Source: an uncultured Bacteroidia bacterium (GTDB lineage Bacteria; Bacteroidota; Bacteroidia; Bacteroidales; F082). Taken from it: a stretch of 64,000 nt of DNA. This document shows, piece by piece, positions 9,580 through 19,214 of the stretch. The position numbers and the translations under genes are program-made. The stretch lies in NCBI GenBank assembly GCA_902767725.1, contig CACXIM010000005.1:31209-95208 (forward strand). The letters are read 5' to 3'. The notes beneath the pieces are model-generated. The model ran no database searches and was not told where the DNA came from. It saw nothing but the letters and a program-made list of their open reading frames with translations. Each line of letters starts with the position of its first letter. The stretch's first letter is position 1.

Positions 9580-12135
9580 TTAATGGATGATGTTCAGGCG
9601 ACGTGTCAATAGGCCTTCAGCCGTTTGCACTTTGATCAGATACATGCCTTCGCTCCATCCCGAAACATTGACATTCAACGCATTGCCTTCGCAAGCAACA
9701 TCATAGGTTAGTTGTCCAAGCAAGTTGTACACCGTCACCCGAGTCATTCCTTCGGCCTCCACCTTCAAGCTTTGGTCGGCAGGATTGGGAAACACTTTAA
9801 CGGCTATGGTTTCAGCCTCTTCAACATCCAAAGGCGAATAATACACTTTCAGATAGAATTTGGTTGGGTCGTCTTTTGCCGTTGCAGGTGCCGAAGTGCA
9901 GTCGATAGCACGGTAATAGGCATAGAGGCGGTAGTAATAATAGTCCTCCTCATGTGTGTTATGGTCGGTAAATGTGGTAACTGAAGCACCAAGCAGCTTA
10001 ATTCTTACGTATGTGCCGTCTTCGCCTTGCTTGCGGAACAAATAGTAACCCGAAAGACCTTCGCTGACTGCAGGACGATCCCATTTCAGCTTGATTTTGT
10101 AGTCGTCGCCCACATACTCGAAATCCATGTTGCTGGCATTCATGCAGTCGCCAGCCGATGCGCAATACTCGTTGGATGCCTCAGATTCGCCACCCAATCC
10201 GAGAGCCGTCACCATATAGCAATGCCCGGTCACGAAGTCGTCGTCAACGAAAGAACGGGCTGTCGGGTCATTGACCATGACATAGATTTGTTCGTCGCGG
10301 TAGATATTAAATCCATATTCCGGACCGGGGCCGTCGAACTCCCATTGCAGCACCACACTTTCGTCACCCGATTCGGTAAACAAGTTGTACGGCGCTTCCG
10401 TGTCTACGTTTCCGCAGCTGTTGTTGGTTTCCAGGAAAATGCCCGGTGTCATACCCGATGAATTGCCAGTGTAAGAATATACCGTGTTGTTTTCAGCATC
10501 CTTGATGATGATGGCAATGTTGCTGACATAGCCATGAGGCGTGTTCCAGCCGAAGCTGACACGACCTGCAGGAACAGCAAAATCCACAGTCTCAGTTGTA
10601 GAACTGGTCATGGTGAAATCAATAAGTTTCTTCCCAGTTCCGCTATACAACGAGACACTTCCGCCCTTCCAGCCTTGTATGCTGTTGGACTGCATGATGA
10701 TTCGCCAATCGCAACACGGGCCGACATACACATTCTCAGCCTTAGCAGAGGCGCCGCGATGACCATCAATGATTGCGTACACTGTGTATGAGAAAGCATC
10801 GAAATAAGGCACCGTTTCGTCCACAATGCTCATCTCAGCACCAGGAGCCACATTGTCTTCCGTATATACCACCTGACCATTGCGCTCCACAACGATTTGT
10901 TCTATGGCAGAAAGTGCTGCGCCCGTCAAAGTGACGGTGGGATTCGTCCATGAGACGGTTGCCGTCAGCGAGTTGTCAACAGAAGGCACCACGTTGATAT
11001 TAGTGGGCTCGGCTGAGGTGGCGGCATAGACTTCGGCAGGCACATAGTTGAACAGAATGCTTTCACCATCGGTATAGCCGTGTTCGTCGACATTAAACCA
11101 ACCATCGCTGCTACCACTCCAGCCCCAGTTGTAGTGAACCATGTCGTTGTCGTTGTAGCCGTCGAGCACGTAGGCGTGGCCTCCTCCACGTTGTACCATC
11201 GGCCAATCCATGTCGATTGACGTGATAATCATCTGCATATACTCTTCGTGGGTATAGTCTTCACGATACAAGTTGGCCATTTGGTCGGTATAGAAGAAAT
11301 AATCGGGCATGGTTTGACAAAGCCTTCCGGTAACCGCACCGCTACCCGTGGTAGTATAGTTCATATCCACACTAACCCCAACATGATAAATCAGCTGGGC
11401 AACAGCCTCAATCTGTTCTTGCGGAGAGCTGCCAGAGATGGAATTGGGCATGTTTTCCCAATCGTAAGTCGCCTCACCGAAATTGGCTGTCAGCGGTCCA
11501 TACTCTGGATGCTCTTCAGGATAATAGGTATGGCTTCCCTGGCCATGCGAAGGATGGTTCCAATACCTCATCAATTGGGCACCGGCCGTGGCCACACAAC
11601 CTGCATAGCATCGGCCGCCAGGGCCTCCCTCAGCTTCGGGACAATAGTAGTTATAAGGAGAATTTTGGTTCCATTTGGTCTCAACGAGATACTCGTCTTC
11701 ACGGCCTCCGTGTCGCGACACCATGCGTCCCGTTTTCTCCAACATAGCCCAGTCGGCAGCCACCGAAGGCTTGACTACAGAGGACCGCGAGGCCTCCATC
11801 ACGCCTCGGCGGACGCCTTCAAGATAGTCGGCCAATGCAGGAGCCATGTCGTTGATGTCAAAGTTGCCCTCTTCGGAATAGCCGATGATGGGATGATAGT
11901 GGTCGTCGGCTGACAAGATTACGAACCCAGTGTTGCCCACATTGTAGATGTAATAGCATGCCTCTCCCCTTTCAGAGAACGCGGTTTGCACAAGGCTCAA
12001 TTCGGCGCTCTGCTCGAATTTGGCAGTCACAAACGATTGTCCCAATCGCTGGGCGGTCTCTTGGTCGACTGGACCAGCATGCAAAGCGAGGCTAGTCAAG
12101 GCTAATGCCCATAGTATGAGAAAGTAGTTTTTCAT
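9580..12135 (-). CDS. C10 cysteine peptidase with type IX secretion tail, array member 2
   Basis: An 851-residue paralogue of the neighbours. Signal peptide MKNYFLILWALALTSLALHA, propeptide to about residue 145, then the C10 domain with Cys180 (GGRCYAGCVATA) and His320 (GGGHAYVLDGYND), followed by HYNWGWSG. Fn3-like repeats (e.g. GPEYGFNIYRDEQIYVM) fill the middle. The sorting domain starts at VKVFPNPADQSLKVEAEGM and ends LLTRRLNIIH. It is probably exported by Sec, moved over the outer membrane by the type IX system, and matured by propeptide removal. Substrate unknown. It has its own -7 element upstream. Confidence 0.9.
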   Translation of the reverse strand: MKNYFLILWALALTSLALHAGPVDQETAQRLGQSFVTAKFEQSAELSLVQTAFSERGEACYYIYNVGNTGFVILSADDHYHPIIGYSEEGNFDINDMAPALADYLEGVRRGVMEASRSSVVKPSVAADWAMLEKTGRMVSRHGGREDEYLVETKWNQNSPYNYYCPEAEGGPGGRCYAGCVATAGAQLMRYWNHPSHGQGSHTYYPEEHPEYGPLTANFGEATYDWENMPNSISGSSPQEQIEAVAQLIYHVGVSVDMNYTTTGSGAVTGRLCQTMPDYFFYTDQMANLYREDYTHEEYMQMIITSIDMDWPMVQRGGGHAYVLDGYNDNDMVHYNWGWSGSSDGWFNVDEHGYTDGESILFNYVPAEVYAATSAEPTNINVVPSVDNSLTATVSWTNPTVTLTGAALSAIEQIVVERNGQVVYTEDNVAPGAEMSIVDETVPYFDAFSYTVYAIIDGHRGASAKAENVYVGPCCDWRIIMQSNSIQGWKGGSVSLYSGTGKKLIDFTMTSSTTETVDFAVPAGRVSFGWNTPHGYVSNIAIIIKDAENNTVYSYTGNSSGMTPGIFLETNNSCGNVDTEAPYNLFTESGDESVVLQWEFDGPGPEYGFNIYRDEQIYVMVNDPTARSFVDDDFVTGHCYMVTALGLGGESEASNEYCASAGDCMNASNMDFEYVGDDYKIKLKWDRPAVSEGLSGYYLFRKQGEDGTYVRIKLLGASVTTFTDHNTHEEDYYYYRLYAYYRAIDCTSAPATAKDDPTKFYLKVYYSPLDVEEAETIAVKVFPNPADQSLKVEAEGMTRVTVYNLLGQLTYDVACEGNALNVNVSGWSEGMYLIKVQTAEGLLTRRLNIIH

Positions 12136-12162
12136 TTTAGAGATGGTTTATTGTTTAAGCGG

Positions 12163-12170
12163 CAAAGATA
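12163..12170 (-). promoter_or_regulatory. -7 element of C10 peptidase member 2
   Basis: TATCTTTG on the minus strand, 27 bp before the ATG at 12135. It lies just downstream of the terminator of member 3, so member 2 probably starts its own transcript. Confidence 0.5.
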
Positions 12171-12176
12171 ATAAAA

Positions 12177-12202
12177 AAAGGAAACACGGTCGTGTTTCCT
12201 TT
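12177..12202 (-). terminator. terminator of C10 peptidase member 3
   Basis: Perfect 12-bp stem AAAGGAAACACG / CGTGTTTCCTTT with a 2-base gap, 25 bp past the stop of the gene at 12227. Read leftwards it ends in a long U-run. Confidence 0.85.
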
Positions 12203-12226
12203 TCATTTTCAATTCGTTTTTGGTCA

Positions 12227-14497
12227 TCAGTGGATGACGGTGAAGCGCTTGGTCATGGTACCTTGTGCGGTCTTCACGGTGATGGTGTAGATGCCTGAAA
12301 CAAGGTCGGAAGTGTTGATGATTACACCATCCTCTTCGCAACGCATTGTCTTCACCACCTGACCCATCACATTGCAGAGGATCACCTGCTGCATACCTTC
12401 GGCTTCGACACTCATCAGGGCATTGGCCGGGTTGGGATACACACTGAGACCCTCCTCACCATTCTCACTGACCGAGGTCACCTCAACGTGGACATAGTCC
12501 GTCACGTCATCGACCCAGGCCGGAGTGGATTCGCAATAGCTACGGTAGGCTGTCACCTGGTAATAATAGTCGCCTGCATCAACCAAATCGAGGTATTCAT
12601 GCGAAGTCTTGTCGACCGTGGCAACCACTTCGTAATTAATGCCGTCCTCGCTACGATAGACCTTGAACGACTGCGGTTCGCCATCGTATGACCATTCGAG
12701 TTGGGTGCCAAAGCCATCGGCAGTCCATCTGTACTCACCAGTCAGTCCCGTAGGAGGCAAGCAACCAGCGCAGTCGTTGTTGCCCGAATAGAGCGTGGCA
12801 GGCACTTGGTTGGAGTTGCCCGTGAAGGTATACACAGAGCTGTTCGACGAGTTCTTGATGTTGATGGTGATGTTGTTGACAGGCGAATTAGGAGCCACCC
12901 AGTTGAAAGTGACATTACCTTCGGGCATGGCAATCAGCTGGCTGATAGGCGTCGAGCTGGTCATGGTGATTTCCTGCATAACCGTGCCAAAGCTGTTCTT
13001 CACTTGGATCTTGCCACCATTCCAACCTTGGAAGTTGGTGGTTTGGCCTACGACCTTCCATGTACAAGTGGGACCATACTGATACCTGATTTCAGCGGAA
13101 CGGCCCTTTGCACCGTTGGACATGAAGTAGACACGATAGGTGTAGCTATCAAAATTCTGAACTTCATCTTCAAAGGTCATAACCTCACCAGGAGTCACAT
13201 TGGTCTGGCTGAAGATCTGTTGGTCGTTGCGTAGCAACACCACTTCCTCGATGTTTTCCAAAGCCGTTCCATCAAGAGAAGTCGTAGGATTGGTCCAAGT
13301 TATGATGCCTTTCTTGGAATGGGCGTTTTCGCCTTCAACAGCAAAATCGGTGGCGGCAGGAATCAATCCATCATAGACATAGTCGGGAATCATGTCAACG
13401 ATGGTGCTTTGGTAGTCGTTGAAATTGCCGGAATAGGTATTCAGTGCGTCGATGGCAAAATAGTTGTTGTTGAAGCCGCTCCAGCCCCAGTTGAAATAGA
13501 ACTTGCGGTCACTCTCGCGATAGCCGCAACACACAAAGGCATGTCCCGATTGTCCTTCAGCACCTGAGTAGTACAAGGGGAAACCCTCTTGCAAATTGGA
13601 AATCAAGATCTCTTCCCATTCATACTTGGAGTATAAGCTACGGTCCAAGCGCGCGGCATGGGTGGTATAACGGAAGTAATTGGCGATGGCATCAGGCACA
13701 TCCTGCGAATGGGCTCCCGAACCATCGGAGGCATATTGCATGTCGACAGACACACCGCAGTGGTACATCAAGAGGGCAACAGCCTGATAGTTGCTGTTGT
13801 TGATATTGTTAGGCATATTGTTCCAATCATAGTAGGTGCTTTCAAAGTCGGCTGTCTGCACGGGATAACCAGCAGGTGTATAGCTGTGTGAGCCTTGTCC
13901 GTGATCGGGCCAATTCCATCTCTTCATCACCATCGACATGGCAGTGGCCACACAGCCTGCGTATGCACGGCCTCCAGGACCACCATGACCCGTAGGACAA
14001 TAGTAGTTAAACGGGTAGTCCTGGTTCCAGTTGGTTGAAATCAAGGGAGCCACATCGCCACGGGTGGCACGTTCACCTTTGATGAATCCTTGGTTCCTCA
14101 TCTGTTCCCATTGTTCGGCAATCTCAGGGGTGGCATCCATGTTGTTGGTCACAGCATACTCAATCTGGCGGGCATAGTGACGGAGGTAATAGGCAAGTCC
14201 GTCAGAAATGTGGTCGGCATCGAAGTTGCCTTCCTCACCATAGGCTAGGACAGGTTGGGCCACGTCGTCGGCAGCCATGATCATATAGCCACCATCGAAG
14301 TTGAAGACATAGAGCGCATTGGCGCCACTCTCAGTCGTTTGGGTATAGGCCAAATCAAGATTGGCAACCTGTTTGGCAGCATTGGCCTGCACATACCTCA
14401 GCCCCAATTGACGGGCTGTGTTCACGTCGACAGGCGAAGCGATGAGTTGACCCACAAACAAGGCCAGCATCAGCATGATAGATAATGATTTTTTCAT
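12227..14497 (-). CDS. C10 cysteine peptidase with type IX secretion tail, array member 3
   Basis: A 756-residue paralogue, the shortest of the four. Signal peptide MKKSLSIMLMLALFVGQLIA, propeptide, and a C10 domain with Cys182 (RAYAGCVATAMS) and His319 (SGHAFVCCGYRESD) followed by FNWGWSG. There are fewer Fn3-like repeats than in the neighbours, which accounts for the length. The sorting domain begins LSVYPNPANALMSVEAEGM and ends MTKRFTVIH. The gap to member 4 upstream is only 33 bp with no terminator seen, so members 4 and 3 are likely one transcript, closed by the hairpin at 12177-12202. Confidence 0.9.
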   Translation of the reverse strand: MKKSLSIMLMLALFVGQLIASPVDVNTARQLGLRYVQANAAKQVANLDLAYTQTTESGANALYVFNFDGGYMIMAADDVAQPVLAYGEEGNFDADHISDGLAYYLRHYARQIEYAVTNNMDATPEIAEQWEQMRNQGFIKGERATRGDVAPLISTNWNQDYPFNYYCPTGHGGPGGRAYAGCVATAMSMVMKRWNWPDHGQGSHSYTPAGYPVQTADFESTYYDWNNMPNNINNSNYQAVALLMYHCGVSVDMQYASDGSGAHSQDVPDAIANYFRYTTHAARLDRSLYSKYEWEEILISNLQEGFPLYYSGAEGQSGHAFVCCGYRESDRKFYFNWGWSGFNNNYFAIDALNTYSGNFNDYQSTIVDMIPDYVYDGLIPAATDFAVEGENAHSKKGIITWTNPTTSLDGTALENIEEVVLLRNDQQIFSQTNVTPGEVMTFEDEVQNFDSYTYRVYFMSNGAKGRSAEIRYQYGPTCTWKVVGQTTNFQGWNGGKIQVKNSFGTVMQEITMTSSTPISQLIAMPEGNVTFNWVAPNSPVNNITINIKNSSNSSVYTFTGNSNQVPATLYSGNNDCAGCLPPTGLTGEYRWTADGFGTQLEWSYDGEPQSFKVYRSEDGINYEVVATVDKTSHEYLDLVDAGDYYYQVTAYRSYCESTPAWVDDVTDYVHVEVTSVSENGEEGLSVYPNPANALMSVEAEGMQQVILCNVMGQVVKTMRCEEDGVIINTSDLVSGIYTITVKTAQGTMTKRFTVIH

Positions 14498-14530
14498 TGT
14501 AGTTAGTATTTATTATTGATTATAAACTAT

Positions 14531-17500
14531 TTACATCTTAACAACCCGTTGAATGACCGAGCCATTTGCTGTATTCACCTTGATGAAATACACACCATTT
14601 TTCATCTGGCTCATGTCGACAGAGGCCTGACCGTCTTGAGCTGACATTTGCATCAAGCACTGGCCAACAAGATCGTAAACGCTTGCCGAGGTCATTCCAT
14701 CAGCCTTGATGTTCAGTTGACCCGAAGTGGGATTGGGATAGAGCTTCACATTCATCTGACACTCATCGACGGAAAGATTGGTGACACGGATGAAATCCTC
14801 ACCGTTGGCGTTCAAGGCAAACTCGGACTCACATTCCTCATACACAGCCTTCACCTTATAAGATTTGTCGGTTATGTCGATAGCGATAGCCTCTTCATAA
14901 AACAGTTCCGTCAAACCCGTCACATTCGTGGTATCGTTAAGCTGATGATTGATGATGACAACGGTGTAGCTATCAGGCACACGGTCTTCGGGAGCATCCC
15001 AAGCAATATGAGCCATCCCCCACGGTTCTTCCCTACGCAAATTCGTCGGTGCCGAGCAAGGCAAGACAGGAGGTGCAGGCGGTTCGGGCATGGTGAAGCA
15101 AGCCTCGTTGGAGTTGGTTTCAAAGCCATCGCCGTGGGCAACGACCTGATAGCAATACGTCTCCCCTGCCTCCAAGTTGCTGTCCACAAAGGCTACCTCA
15201 CTCACTTCAGCAATCTTCTCGCCGTTGCGCATAATGTCGTAGGTTGTGGCCTGGAAAGCAGGTCTCCAGCGCAGATTCACCACAGAATCCGTTTCGTTGA
15301 ACAAGGCTTGCAGGTCTTGGGGAGTGTTGGACCAGTCCACATTGAGAAGGAACTTATCGGGGTCAAACAAGTCATTGGCATAGGCGGATGTGCAATCGTT
15401 AGCTCTGTAATAAGCTTCGACCACATATTGGTATTCCGTTCCCGGAACGACACTCTGATCCTTGCAAGTGGTGGTATTCGCCGAAGTCAGCTTGATGCGC
15501 TTATAGGGCTCATCACCCGTTTTGCGGTAAACCAGATAACCGGAAACAGACGAGTTGTCAGGGCGCGACCACGTCAGTTGCACTTTACCTTCAGGTGTGT
15601 AGTTATAGTAGAAGTCCAAGGGCGGTTCGCAGTCGGTGCCGCTGGTGATGCAATATTCGTTGGAACTGGCGGTCTCGCCACCACTGCAAAGGGCTGTGAT
15701 ATAATAGCGATGGCCTCCAATGTCGGTGTTTTCGTCGACATAAGTGGTATCGTGCGACATGTTGAAGAGGAATCCGTCACGATAGATGCAGTAGCCAAAC
15801 TCAGGCGTGTGGTCCGACTCCCAAGTGAGGATGATGGTCTGATCATTGTCAGGGTCGACCGTAGCCTTCAGGTTATAAGGAGCCTCGCAAGAATTCTCGT
15901 TGCCGCAAGTGTTGTTCAAGGTACGCAGCAAACCTGCCTCCAATCCCGACGAAGGACCGCTGTATTCATACACCACCTGGTTCTCGGCATCTTTCACCTT
16001 AAAGGAGAGGTTAGAGATGGCAGCACTGGGCTCCGTCCAATAAAGGTTGTTGTTGCCCAAAGCCATTTGGAATCTCTGCAATGAGGCAGCCGAGGTATTG
16101 GTCGTCAGAAAGTCGATGTAGGAACCAGCAGCATTTTGCACCGTAATGCCACCACCATTCCAACCATGGAAATCGGCCGAAGTCATGATGACAGACCATT
16201 GGCAATAGGGACCAAAGACAGCCTTGGCATGTGTGGTGCGACCGAATGACTCGCCGTTCACTGCCATCACCGCATAATCGTATTGGTCGAAGAAAGGCAC
16301 CACGTCATCGTAACTCATGGTTTGTCCCGGCTGGGCTCCTTCGATCTCATGCACGATGAAGCCATTGCGCTTGATGACAATCTTAGTGAGGCTGGTCAAC
16401 GGCTCGCCTTTCTCTGTTTGGGTAGGATTGGTCCATGAGAGGTGACCGATTAACGAAATGTCATTATCGATGCTGACAGATAGGTTATCAGGAGCTTGAG
16501 GCATGCCATTGAAGATATAGTCAGGGACGAAGTCTGTCACCACCCCTTGGCTGCCCGAATACTCAAAGTTCTCGCCGTCGATGAGGTGGAAGCCACCACC
16601 TACACCGCCCCATCCGTAGTTGAAGTGGAACAGGCCATTCTCGTCGTAGCCGTCACAGACGAAAGCATGACCACCATCGTCGCTGTGACCAGAATAATAC
16701 AGCGGAATGTTCTGATCGAGGTTCAACTTCAGCAGGGCAATCCATTCATCATAGTTACCACCTTTTGAAACGAAGGCAGACTGGTCGGAATACGAGAAAT
16801 AAGTGTTGATTGCACCTGGCACATCACCCGAGAAAGCACCACTTCCATCATGTTCATAGTTCATGTCGACAGAAACGCCGCAGTGGTACATCAGGGTCGC
16901 AACGGCCTCTTTCTCAACCGGTAATGAGTTGTTGCCATAAGATTCTATCATATTGGCCCAATCGTAGGTAGTGGCACCGAAATTGGCGTACTGCTCACCA
17001 TAGAGCGGGGCATTGTAGCTATGCTCACCTGTTCCCGTCACCGGCCATTCCCAGTATTTCATCAGTTGCGCCATAGCTGTTGCCACACAACCCGTCGGAC
17101 ATCCTCCAGGTGCGAACATGTTATAAGGTGCGCCCTGGTCCCAACGTGTCGTGATGAGAGGTCCCACAACGGACAGGCCTTTGTCTGCACTCAGATAGCC
17201 AAAGGTTTCAAGGTTTTCCCAACGGGCAACGATGTCGTTCGATGCGGGCAGACCTTGTTCGACCACCGTGGCGATACCCTTCGACAGCTCATTCAGCATG
17301 AAACGCAAACCATCGGGAGCAGTCTCGTAAGCGAAATTGCCCTCGTTGGAATAGCCGAGAATGGGCGACGAGCTATCGTCGGCCGACACAATGACGTAGC
17401 CGCCATCAAAGTTGAAGACATACATAGTCGACATGCCGTTGTCGGCGTGGTGGATGTAAGCCAATTGCATGTCCTGCACGGCCTTTTTGGCAAACATGGC

Positions 17501-17617
17501 CTTATGTTGGACGAAACTCAGTCCCAGACGTTGTGCCTTCGCCACGTCGACAGGCTTGGCTTGAAGTGTGGCCGTGCCCAAAAGCAAGGCGAGGATGACG
17601 AGTAGATTTTTTCTCAT
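14531..17617 (-). CDS. C10 cysteine peptidase with type IX secretion tail, array member 4
   Basis: A 1028-residue paralogue, the longest. The ATG at 17617 is chosen because it opens the signal peptide MRKNLLVILALLLGTATLQA. C10 domain: Cys177 in GGCPTGCVATAMAQ and His317 in DDGGHAFVCDGYDE, followed by HFNYGWGG. The loop before Cys177 is CPT where the paralogues have RCYA or RAYA. At least three Fn3-like repeats follow, two containing FGYCIYRDG and TYDIMRNGEKIAEV. A Pro-rich linker (PEPPAPPVLP) precedes a last repeat and the sorting domain (VKLYPNPTSGQLNIKADGM). A TATATTTG -7 element lies at 17805-17812, which would give a leader of about 185 bases. Confidence 0.9.
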   Translation of the reverse strand: MRKNLLVILALLLGTATLQAKPVDVAKAQRLGLSFVQHKAMFAKKAVQDMQLAYIHHADNGMSTMYVFNFDGGYVIVSADDSSSPILGYSNEGNFAYETAPDGLRFMLNELSKGIATVVEQGLPASNDIVARWENLETFGYLSADKGLSVVGPLITTRWDQGAPYNMFAPGGCPTGCVATAMAQLMKYWEWPVTGTGEHSYNAPLYGEQYANFGATTYDWANMIESYGNNSLPVEKEAVATLMYHCGVSVDMNYEHDGSGAFSGDVPGAINTYFSYSDQSAFVSKGGNYDEWIALLKLNLDQNIPLYYSGHSDDGGHAFVCDGYDENGLFHFNYGWGGVGGGFHLIDGENFEYSGSQGVVTDFVPDYIFNGMPQAPDNLSVSIDNDISLIGHLSWTNPTQTEKGEPLTSLTKIVIKRNGFIVHEIEGAQPGQTMSYDDVVPFFDQYDYAVMAVNGESFGRTTHAKAVFGPYCQWSVIMTSADFHGWNGGGITVQNAAGSYIDFLTTNTSAASLQRFQMALGNNNLYWTEPSAAISNLSFKVKDAENQVVYEYSGPSSGLEAGLLRTLNNTCGNENSCEAPYNLKATVDPDNDQTIILTWESDHTPEFGYCIYRDGFLFNMSHDTTYVDENTDIGGHRYYITALCSGGETASSNEYCITSGTDCEPPLDFYYNYTPEGKVQLTWSRPDNSSVSGYLVYRKTGDEPYKRIKLTSANTTTCKDQSVVPGTEYQYVVEAYYRANDCTSAYANDLFDPDKFLLNVDWSNTPQDLQALFNETDSVVNLRWRPAFQATTYDIMRNGEKIAEVSEVAFVDSNLEAGETYCYQVVAHGDGFETNSNEACFTMPEPPAPPVLPCSAPTNLRREEPWGMAHIAWDAPEDRVPDSYTVVIINHQLNDTTNVTGLTELFYEEAIAIDITDKSYKVKAVYEECESEFALNANGEDFIRVTNLSVDECQMNVKLYPNPTSGQLNIKADGMTSASVYDLVGQCLMQMSAQDGQASVDMSQMKNGVYFIKVNTANGSVIQRVVKM

Positions 17618-17670
17618 AGTGTATGATATTAAGTAACTATTCAAAACTAAACTGCATTAGATAAGCTATC

Positions 17671-17711
17671 AGCCGTCAGCAATCAGCTCAGTAGCATCGT
17701 TGCTGACGGCT
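17671..17711. repeat. intergenic hairpin repeat (AGCCGTCAGCA type)
   Basis: Perfect 11-bp inverted repeat AGCCGTCAGCA / TGCTGACGGCT around 19 bases, with further partial GACGGC units to 17725. It lies between the type IX peptidase array and the next gene, in the probable 5' leader of array member 4. Confidence 0.75.
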
Positions 17712-17819
17712 GACTGCTGACGGCCAAATTCTAATTCTCTTGCCTTTTATGTAAACTAATTTTGCTCATCTACTTAGCGTTTTACTTTTCTGTTTTTAAA
17801 GCGGCAAATATAAACATTT

Positions 17820-19082
17820 TCAGGTTTTCTGTTCTTTTTTCTTTGCCGCAGGGAACAAAATGTTGTTCAAAATGAGACGATAACCTGGTGAATTGGGGTG
17901 CATGTCGAGCTCAGTGGGAGGGTCGCCAACGAGGTGTTGGTAATCCTCTGGGTCGTGGCCGCCGAGGAAGGTCCAGAAGCCATTGCCGAAGTTGCCATGG
18001 ATGTAACGGTCCTCGTTCAAGGCGCCGTTGTCGCCCAAGACGACTACGGAAGGCTTGACCGTCGCCTTGTTGAAGGCCGTGGTCTGCCCCATGAAGCCTT
18101 TCACCAGGCGTTCGTGGCATTGAGTGAGCATGGTTGGCACAGGGTCCCACTTGGCCGAGAAGTCGAAGAGCAGGAAGTAGTCGTTCTGCTCGTTCACCAG
18201 CCGCGAACGGCCTTGGGTGACATCAATGTTGGAGACTTCGTATTCCTGCGGGTTGGTCGACACCTTGAAGTCGGTGAAGGCGAAGCAGTTGTCGTAGTTG
18301 AGGCGTTGCGGGTCGCCGCTGCGGATGGGGTCGCCGTCGAACATGTAGTCGCAGATGTCGAGGCCGTCGGCAGCAAGGGCAATGTCGAAGCTGTCGGGCG
18401 CCGAGCACATGGAGAACATGTAGCCACCACCAGCCACAAACTCACGGATCTTCTTCACAACAGCAAGTTTCAGCTGCGACACTTTGTTGAAGCCCCAACG
18501 TTGCGCCGTGGCTTCTTGTGTACGCACGTCTTCCTGATACCAAGGGTAGTTGCGGTAGCGGGCCCAAAACTTACCGTACTGTCCCGTGAAGTCCTCGTGA
18601 TGCAGGTGAAGCCAGTCGTAGGTGGGCAGCACGCCCTGCAGCACCTCATCGTCGTAGACCACGTCGTAAGGAATCTCAGCATAGGTCAGTACGAGGGTGA
18701 CGGCATCATCCCAAGGCAAGTTGTTCTTGGGTGCATAGACTGCGATGCGTGGCACCTTTTGCAGTTTCATCTCGTCCATGTTGACGCCTGGGTCGGCGAT
18801 TTCGGCCAGGATGGCGTCGGCTTGGGCGTCGGCGATGACATTGTACGAAACGTTACGCATCTTGCACTCGCGCTCAAACATCTCATGGTAAGGAATGAGG
18901 TAACTCCCTCCCCTATAGTTGAGCAGCCAGCTGATCTCCACCTCGCGTTGCAGCACCCAATAGGCCACGCCGTAGGCTTTCAGGTGGTTGGTCTGGGTGT
19001 TGTCCATGGGGATGAGAAGGTAGGCCGCTCGTGAAGGCAGTGCCAAGACCAAAAGGAGAAGGATGAGATATAGTTTGCGCAT
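17820..19082 (-). CDS. conserved secreted protein, often auto-named 'asparagine synthetase B'
   Basis: A 420-residue protein with a signal peptide (MRKLYLILLLLVLALPSRAA). It has none of the glutaminase or ATP-pyrophosphatase motifs of asparagine synthetase, so that common database label should not be followed. Visible features are a conserved N-terminal block (LLIPMDNTQTNHLKAYGVAY), a second block from VPRIAVYAPK, and a GGGYMFSMCSAPDSFD turn near residues 215-230. The last resembles the nucleophile elbow of class I glutamine-amidotransferase-like folds (Cys after a Gly-rich strand). LGDNGALNEDRYIHGNFGNG and HPNSPGYRLILNNILFPA are conserved near the C-terminus. Probably periplasmic; function unknown. 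Confidence 0.75.
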   Translation of the reverse strand: MRKLYLILLLLVLALPSRAAYLLIPMDNTQTNHLKAYGVAYWVLQREVEISWLLNYRGGSYLIPYHEMFERECKMRNVSYNVIADAQADAILAEIADPGVNMDEMKLQKVPRIAVYAPKNNLPWDDAVTLVLTYAEIPYDVVYDDEVLQGVLPTYDWLHLHHEDFTGQYGKFWARYRNYPWYQEDVRTQEATAQRWGFNKVSQLKLAVVKKIREFVAGGGYMFSMCSAPDSFDIALAADGLDICDYMFDGDPIRSGDPQRLNYDNCFAFTDFKVSTNPQEYEVSNIDVTQGRSRLVNEQNDYFLLFDFSAKWDPVPTMLTQCHERLVKGFMGQTTAFNKATVKPSVVVLGDNGALNEDRYIHGNFGNGFWTFLGGHDPEDYQHLVGDPPTELDMHPNSPGYRLILNNILFPAAKKKEQKT

Positions 19083-19214
19083 GGCGGGATAATCCTATTT
19101 TAATATGGGGCGCAAAAATAAGAAAAAAGTGGGAACAACGGTAAAAACAGACAAAGAAAGCGGCTCCAAGAATGGAAACGCTTTCTTAAGAGGATATGCT
19201 ATAACAGAGCAGTA

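Noticed and set aside
14648-16084. Plus-strand open frame of 478 codons inside C10 peptidase member 4
   Set aside because: Antisense shadow of a well-supported gene; the Ile/Val/Arg-rich product matches nothing.
17898-19034. Long plus-strand open frame (378 codons) opposite the secreted protein gene
   Set aside because: It is antisense to a gene with signal peptide and conserved blocks, and its translation is Val/His-rich shadow sequence without domain character.
17820-19082. Name 'asparagine synthetase B' for the secreted protein
   Set aside because: No glutaminase Cys2, no PP-loop; signal peptide present. The label is a database carry-over.
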